From an uncultured Alphaproteobacteria bacterium (GTDB taxonomy: Bacteria; Pseudomonadota; Alphaproteobacteria; Rickettsiales; UBA1997): a stretch of 50,503 nucleotides of DNA. The stretch covers positions 1 to 50,503 of the forward strand of contig CASFUN010000033.1 in the NCBI GenBank assembly GCA_949298005.1, written 5' to 3'. The notes under the pieces are model-generated. The model saw nothing but the letters and a program-made list of their open reading frames with translations, did not search any database and was not told the DNA's origin. Positions 45,861 to 50,503 of this stretch are shown piece by piece (position 1 is the stretch's first letter; every line of letters starts with the position of its first letter). The position numbers were made by a program, and so were the translations under genes.

Positions 45861-46609
45861 GCGACGCAGATTTATATTTGTTAAAAGAATCTATAAAATT
45901 AGTTGAAAGCAAGGTATTTAGAGATTATGTTGAGCTTGGTAACTTACAAACAACTAATCATTCTTTGCAATTTCTTAATAAAACAGTTGAATTTCTTAAT
46001 AAGAAATTCAGTAATTTTTTTACTGAAAAAAGGCCAAATTATAAAATTAAAATCAAAAGTTTTAATAATTTAGAAACTAGTGATGAAAACAAAACAAAAA
46101 ATTCAATTTATATTAATAGCGTATGTGGTTTAAGAAATCTTCTACACCATATACCATACTTTGTCACTATGATTTCACTTTTTAATAAAGATAAAATAAT
46201 TGCTTCTGTTGTTAATAGTTATTCAACAAATGAGATATTTTTTGTAGCAGAAAATAAAGGCGTTTTTATAAATGATAGAAAAGTAAGGGTTTCTAATAGA
46301 AATTTAAATGATAATAGTCTTATTGGTGTAAAATACAGTAATAAAAGTAAAAAAACTTTCCTAAAATTAGTTTCAAAATTAACAACATTTAGAGTAGGAA
46401 ACTGTTCTATTTTGGATTCGTGTTATACTGCTTGTGGCAGATATGATGCAAATTTTATTTTTGATAGTTCTAAAGAAGAAATAGATTCTTGTGAGCTTTT
46501 TATCAGAGAAGCTGGCGGCCTAAATTATAGAATGTCAGATAATTCTGTTTTATTCAGTAATTCAACTATTTATGAAAATTTAAAAAAAATTGTAATTGAA
46601 AATGCTTAA
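45857..46609 (+). CDS. degenerate inositol monophosphatase-like protein
   Basis: A 250-residue protein with the overall IMPase/SuhB order: GVFINDRKVRVSNR (about 135-148), FRVGNCSILDSCYTACGRYDANF (178-200) and FIREAGGLNYRM. But the metal-binding motif DPIDGT is replaced by NSVCGL (87-92), and the WDxA motif by EEID (207-210), so the catalytic Asp residues are missing. Phosphatase activity is unlikely. SuhB in E. coli also has a role in rRNA antitermination that does not need catalysis, so a non-enzymatic role is possible. Its start overlaps the gapR stop, and its end overlaps rluB. Confidence 0.75.
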   Translation: MSDADLYLLKESIKLVESKVFRDYVELGNLQTTNHSLQFLNKTVEFLNKKFSNFFTEKRPNYKIKIKSFNNLETSDENKTKNSIYINSVCGLRNLLHHIPYFVTMISLFNKDKIIASVVNSYSTNEIFFVAENKGVFINDRKVRVSNRNLNDNSLIGVKYSNKSKKTFLKLVSKLTTFRVGNCSILDSCYTACGRYDANFIFDSSKEEIDSCELFIREAGGLNYRMSDNSVLFSNSTIYENLKKIVIENA

Positions 46610-47345
46610 AGAAGGTGAGAGGATAGCAAAAGTAATAGCGAACAGTGGATATTGTTCTAGAAGAGATGCCGAAAAACTTATTTTGGAAGGAAGAGTAAAA
46701 GTTAATGGAAAAGTAATAGATACACCTGTAGTTTTGATAACTGACCACTCTATAAAAATAGATAATAAACTTTTACAAAGAAGAGAGAAAACTAAGCTTT
46801 GGATTTTTAATAAACCAAAAGGTTATATTGTTACAAATAATGATCTAAAAGGAAGGAAAACTATATATAATTTGCTACCAAAAAATATGCCGAGAGTTAT
46901 AAGTATTGGTAGACTTGACATGGATACAGAAGGCCTTTTATTGTTGACAAATAATGGTGATTTATCTAGGTATATTGAACATCCTACAACAGCTTGGAGT
47001 AGACAATATTTGGTTAAAGTTCATGGTAATACTGATACCCTCATTTCTAATATTGATAAAATTGGTAAAATTGGTGTGACAATTGATGGCATAAAATATG
47101 CTCCGACAAAGATTTCTATTGAAAAACAAAGTGAATCAACTAATACTTGGTTTAAAGTTGTTATTACTGAAGGTAAAAATAAGGAAGTTAGAAATATTAT
47201 GGATTATTTCAATTTGAAAGTTGTAAAATTAAAAAGAATTTCTTTTGGGTCCTTCCATCTTGGTAATTTGGCAATTGGTGCAATAAAACCAGTAACAGAT
47301 AGAGTTCTTAAAGAAGCTATAGGTAATAAAGTAGCTTTGAATTGA
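46602..47345 (+). CDS. rluB: pseudouridine synthase, RluB/RsuA family
   Basis: Modifies a uridine of large-subunit rRNA. An S4 domain (GERIAKVIANSGYCSRRDAE, 5-24) is followed by the catalytic domain: WIFNKPKGYI, SIGRLDMDTEGLLLLTNNGD with catalytic D106, and GKNKEVRNIM. ATG at 46602 is preferred; an in-frame TTG at 46596 is possible. It overlaps the IMPase-like stop by 8 bases. tRNA-Gln follows 6 bases after the stop. Confidence 0.92.
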   Translation: MLKEGERIAKVIANSGYCSRRDAEKLILEGRVKVNGKVIDTPVVLITDHSIKIDNKLLQRREKTKLWIFNKPKGYIVTNNDLKGRKTIYNLLPKNMPRVISIGRLDMDTEGLLLLTNNGDLSRYIEHPTTAWSRQYLVKVHGNTDTLISNIDKIGKIGVTIDGIKYAPTKISIEKQSESTNTWFKVVITEGKNKEVRNIMDYFNLKVVKLKRISFGSFHLGNLAIGAIKPVTDRVLKEAIGNKVALN

Positions 47346-47351
47346 TTATTT

Positions 47352-47425
47352 TGCCGTATCGTCTAATGGTAGGACAACAGATTCTGATTCTGTTTATCTA
47401 GGTTCGAGTCCTGGTACGGCAGCCA
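47352..47425 (+). tRNA. tRNA-Gln(CTG)
   Basis: Acceptor TGCCGTA/TACGGCA, D arm CGTCTAATGGTAGGACA, anticodon stem ACAGA/TCTGT with loop TTCTGAT giving anticodon CTG, T arm CTAGGTTCGAGTCCTGG, encoded CCA at 47423-47425. Probably made from the rluB transcript. Confidence 0.93.
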
Positions 47426-47446
47426 TTAAGAGAAAAAGTATTCAAT

Positions 47447-50425
47447 TTATTTGTTTTGTTGTTTATTATTCTTTTTACTTGTTAATTTTTTAACCTGACT
47501 AACATATTCATCTACTTGGTTCGTATTTATTATGAGGTTTGCTTTATTAGCAAAATCTTCTGTAAAATTGACATTTATATAAAGTGGAAAATTATCCTGT
47601 CCCGCTTTTATCATAATTGCAGACGTATTTAACATATTTATAGTTGTTGAGTTTGTACTACTATCAACTTTTAAATCAAGATTACTTGATATTCCTTCTC
47701 CATTAGCTTTAGCAGACAGCTTGCTTATACCAGAAGCCATAACGAAATCACCACTAAAATTATTGAATGTAGTTCCAGTTCCATTTATAATTATCTCTCT
47801 TGTATTAAAATTATCTCTCAGATTTTTATCGGTATATATTAATGATAGTTTTTTTCTTAAATCATCCAAACCAATCTTCTTTATAAAAAAATTATTTCCA
47901 ATAAACTTAAATTGCATATTTAAAGATGAATTAAATATTTCACTATTAAAACCTACACCACTAATGATACCAGCTAATCCAATACTTCCTGTTAAATCAC
48001 CTATTAATTCATTTTTACCTATGAATAATTTAGCTAAATCACTTATACTATATAATGTTTCACTCAAAGTTAAACTAAGTTTTCTTATATTTTTTATATC
48101 TATGTTAGCTTTTATATTTGTTGTTCCACCTAATCCATCAAATTTCATATTTTTTATATCTATAACACCATTTTCAATATTTGCATTTGCTTCAATATTA
48201 TTGATTGGTAATTTATTAATAATAAAATCTTGAATTTTTAAAGATATATTACCATTTATACCATCAAGCATAGGAAATGAAAATAGTTTATTAACCCAAT
48301 AATTAGTTCGATTATCTTGATCTATTTTAGACCTTAATAAAAGATTCTTATATTTTTCAATATCAAATACATAATTTACTAAGTTTATGTCCTTTTTAAT
48401 ATTTGATATTGATAAGTCAGCATAGATTAATGAACTTTTATTTCTTATATCTAAAGTTATTTTACCTTTGATATTTCTAATGTTTTCAAAATTTATATCT
48501 GATATTTCATATAAGTTTAAATATCCTGATGAAAAATTAAGTTTAGTTTTAACATTTATGTTTTGTATATCATTATATGTTAGATTTTTAACTACCAAAT
48601 CAATAAAAATATTTTTTGTAAAATTATTTAACCATAACAATTCCTCTTTTAATGTTCTATTTTTTTGATTTTCTAAATTTACTGCTAATTTATCAATATC
48701 CATTGTACAAGCTATATAATTTTTGCTTCTATCAAGCGAATATTCTAAAGAACCACTAATAATTTTTTGTTCACTATTTTTTACGTTATAGTCAAATAAA
48801 TATAATATGTTATTATGTATAAATATCTTTGATTCAATAGTAAATTCTTTTATTTCAAAAAAATTTGGCAAGCTTAAAAAACTCGTAATATCTTCAAAAT
48901 TTTGTCCTTCTATTTTTAAATTATTTACAAATAAGTTTCCTATTTTTTCTTGGTTATGAATATTTATATTCATACCGTTCATATTTATTTTAAAGTTATT
49001 TATCTTGTAATTTCCTTCTTCCACCTCAAGATTGAGTACAGAATCTTTTATAACTCTATTACTTTTTACTAATTCTTTAATATTTATTTTTATTCTGCCG
49101 TTGTTTTTATTTTTATTATTGTTTTCAGACGATAGCTTTGTTATTATTTCTTCCTTATTATTTGTTTTAAATATCATTATCATACTATCATCAGTTAGTG
49201 ATATATTTTTATTCATATTGATAATAATATCATCCAAATTTAGTTTATTTATATCAACATTTAATTTGAAATTTTCACTTCTATAAAAATTACCAGATAT
49301 ATCTATATCATTACTTTTTAGGTTAAGTGTTTTTACATTTAAGAGTGATGAGTTTTTAGTTAAATCAATTTCCGATTTTATACTTCTTTTATAATCAATT
49401 AGGTAGTAATATTTTGAATCCGAGAACAATATCCATTGTGAAAAATCATTGAAGCTCTTAATATCAGCATTAATTTTAATATTAGCAATAATATCCTCAT
49501 ATTTAAGCATAATTAAATTATTTCCAATATAATTGAAATATATATTGTCATTCATAGAATCAGTTAATTTCAAGTCAATGTTACTGTTTTTATCTTTATC
49601 AACAAAGTATGATATATCCAAATTCCCATTTATATTGTTAAGAAGAAAAGTACATTTTATGTTAATTTCTTTGTCTATATTTAGCGTTCCATTTATATTT
49701 TTAATTTCCTTTTGTATAGAGCCATTTCTTATGTAATTCAGATATGTGTTGGAAAAAATAACTTTTAAATCCTTTTTTGCTAATATGTCATTAATTTTTA
49801 TTGTTTTTAATAGATATAAAAACATGTATTCAACTTCACTATTATCAAGATCTATTCTTATATCCTCTATAACTTCAATTTCTTTATAACCATCTTTGAT
49901 TTTATTGTTTTTATTATCTACAAGTAGATTTTTTATCTTTGTTTTTATCCCTATAACTTCATTTTCTTCCATTTTTACTATTTTTTTGGTAATTTTTTTG
50001 TCCATGTAAAAACCAGCTAGTTCATTTTGTTGTATATTTATTGTGATTGTATCAATAATAACATCATTAATAGTTACTTTCTTTTTTAAAAAATCAAAAA
50101 AGCTTAATTTAAGTTCTGTTTTCTTAATATTTACTGAGAATAAATTACTTCTGAACTGTATATCATTTAAACTTATATCATTTACTACAATTTTTATTGT
50201 TGGAAATACAGATAATTCGACTCTTCCTCTTATGAGAAATTTTATGTCTTTTTTTAAAAATAGTTGGTGTTTTTTATATTCTTGTATTTTTTCAGAAAGT
50301 GATTTGTTTATGTTGTTTTTAATATCTATAATGTTTATTGAATTCTTTATGTAAAGTAAAAACACTATATAAGATACAAATAACAGAACTGGTAAAATTA
50401 ATAGTAATTTAATAATTTTTTTCAT
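47447..50425 (-). CDS. AsmA-like large envelope protein
   Basis: A 992-residue protein with one N-terminal membrane helix (about 5-27) and a long repetitive beta-rich periplasmic region. The start resembles AsmA (helix, then GRVELSVFPTIKIVVNDISL at 67-86), and the C-terminal part has the AsmA_2-like pattern: LFIGKNELIGDLTGSIGLAG and LKVDSSTNSTTINMLN. AsmA/TamB relatives are long beta-groove proteins thought to move phospholipids to the outer membrane. Base composition and very high Asn/Ile/Lys content match the window. It overlaps nothing; the upstream partial gene ends 5 bases before its ATG. Confidence 0.82.
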   Translation of the reverse strand: MKKIIKLLLILPVLLFVSYIVFLLYIKNSINIIDIKNNINKSLSEKIQEYKKHQLFLKKDIKFLIRGRVELSVFPTIKIVVNDISLNDIQFRSNLFSVNIKKTELKLSFFDFLKKKVTINDVIIDTITINIQQNELAGFYMDKKITKKIVKMEENEVIGIKTKIKNLLVDNKNNKIKDGYKEIEVIEDIRIDLDNSEVEYMFLYLLKTIKINDILAKKDLKVIFSNTYLNYIRNGSIQKEIKNINGTLNIDKEINIKCTFLLNNINGNLDISYFVDKDKNSNIDLKLTDSMNDNIYFNYIGNNLIMLKYEDIIANIKINADIKSFNDFSQWILFSDSKYYYLIDYKRSIKSEIDLTKNSSLLNVKTLNLKSNDIDISGNFYRSENFKLNVDINKLNLDDIIINMNKNISLTDDSMIMIFKTNNKEEIITKLSSENNNKNKNNGRIKINIKELVKSNRVIKDSVLNLEVEEGNYKINNFKINMNGMNINIHNQEKIGNLFVNNLKIEGQNFEDITSFLSLPNFFEIKEFTIESKIFIHNNILYLFDYNVKNSEQKIISGSLEYSLDRSKNYIACTMDIDKLAVNLENQKNRTLKEELLWLNNFTKNIFIDLVVKNLTYNDIQNINVKTKLNFSSGYLNLYEISDINFENIRNIKGKITLDIRNKSSLIYADLSISNIKKDINLVNYVFDIEKYKNLLLRSKIDQDNRTNYWVNKLFSFPMLDGINGNISLKIQDFIINKLPINNIEANANIENGVIDIKNMKFDGLGGTTNIKANIDIKNIRKLSLTLSETLYSISDLAKLFIGKNELIGDLTGSIGLAGIISGVGFNSEIFNSSLNMQFKFIGNNFFIKKIGLDDLRKKLSLIYTDKNLRDNFNTREIIINGTGTTFNNFSGDFVMASGISKLSAKANGEGISSNLDLKVDSSTNSTTINMLNTSAIMIKAGQDNFPLYINVNFTEDFANKANLIINTNQVDEYVSQVKKLTSKKNNKQQNK

Positions 50426-50430
50426 AAATT

Positions 50431-50503
50431 TTATTTACCTTCTTTTCCTGCTTTTGTAACCTCATATATAAATTTTTGTCTTCTTTTTATGTTTCTAAAA
50501 CCA
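50431..50503 (-). CDS. 3' end of an unidentified gene upstream of the AsmA-like gene
   Basis: On the minus strand an open frame enters from the window edge and ends at TAA 50433-50431. The visible end FRNIKRRQKFIYEVTKAGK plus four residues is basic and protein-like. Its stop is 5 bases from the AsmA-like start, and its last codons hold an AAGAAGG binding sequence for that gene, so the two are likely an operon. Family not recognisable from 23 residues. Confidence 0.5.
   Translation of the reverse strand, partial: GFRNIKRRQKFIYEVTKAGKEGK

Noticed and set aside
47721..48233. 170-codon open frame on the plus strand
   Set aside because: It is antisense to the AsmA-like gene; composition is that of reversed AT-rich coding sequence.
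1..50503. CRISPR arrays, complete insertion sequences, rRNA genes
   Set aside because: No regularly spaced repeats, transposase motifs or rRNA signature sequences were seen anywhere in the window.

Overview
The window is very AT-rich chromosomal DNA from a bacterium. The alphaproteobacterial markers are a GapR/DUF2312 protein, a DUF2628 protein, a probable DUF2125 protein, an FtsZ ending in an IPAF-like tail and an rpmF-plsX-fabH cluster. The strong A/T third-position bias, small paralogue-poor gene set, ankyrin-repeat remnant, several frameshifted genes and AT-rich non-coding blocks suggest a genome-reduced, host-associated lineage, most likely Rickettsiales or a similar intracellular group. 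The exact genus cannot be read from this window.

Layout. 1-9.5 kb: a divergent NuoF-like flavoprotein gene, then infC-murA on the minus strand facing dnaE, tRNA-Arg, a secreted intradiol-dioxygenase-like protein, and truB-rluD. 9.5-14.7 kb: an M48 membrane protease after greA, then recA-miaA-DUF2628-nth, with nth running into tRNA-Phe. 14.7-19.4 kb: ftsA-ftsZ-priA on the minus strand. 19.6-22.4 kb: rpmF-plsX-fabH-ybeY and tRNA-Lys(CTT). 22.4-24.9 kb: an eroding stretch with a broken ankyrin gene that keeps its promoter, rnpB, and two blocks without recognisable genes. 24.9-29 kb: tRNA-Ser, skp, tRNA-Glu, tRNA-Lys(TTT), gyrB-rsmG. 29-33.9 kb: a broken acetyltransferase gene, rnd, and a 3.2-kb insertion bounded by two 60-base copies of the rnd 3' end. 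33.9-39.7 kb: pgk, holA, a broken SplB-like gene, and rsmI-small membrane gene-der. 39.7-45 kb: an envelope/translation operon (LppC-like lipoprotein, NlpD-like LysM/LytM protein, DUF2125-like protein, prmC, rsmA) closed by a clear intrinsic terminator. 45-50.5 kb: hupB, gapR, a degenerate inositol-monophosphatase-like gene, rluB, tRNA-Gln and a large AsmA-like protein.

Most genes are housekeeping: replication and repair (dnaE, holA, recA, priA, nth, gyrB, hupB, gapR), division (ftsA, ftsZ), tRNA/rRNA modification (rluD, truB, miaA, rsmG, rsmI, rsmA, rluB) and translation factors (infC, prmC, greA for transcription). Operons are tight, often with 1-11 base overlaps.

The most unusual object is 30614-33897. 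The last 20 codons of rnd are repeated 3224 bp downstream with three differences, all synonymous. This is what an element that integrates at a gene's 3' end and restores the gene would leave. Inside are a near-consensus promoter, an 88-residue heptad-repeat protein and a large, multiply frameshifted gene that I do not recognise; no recombinase is visible. Other points of interest are an A7-tract frameshift in rsmI, a 55-codon membrane gene with 1-base overlaps on both sides, a metal-site-less IMPase-like protein coupled to gapR, and lost ligand residues in the dioxygenase-like and NuoF-like proteins.
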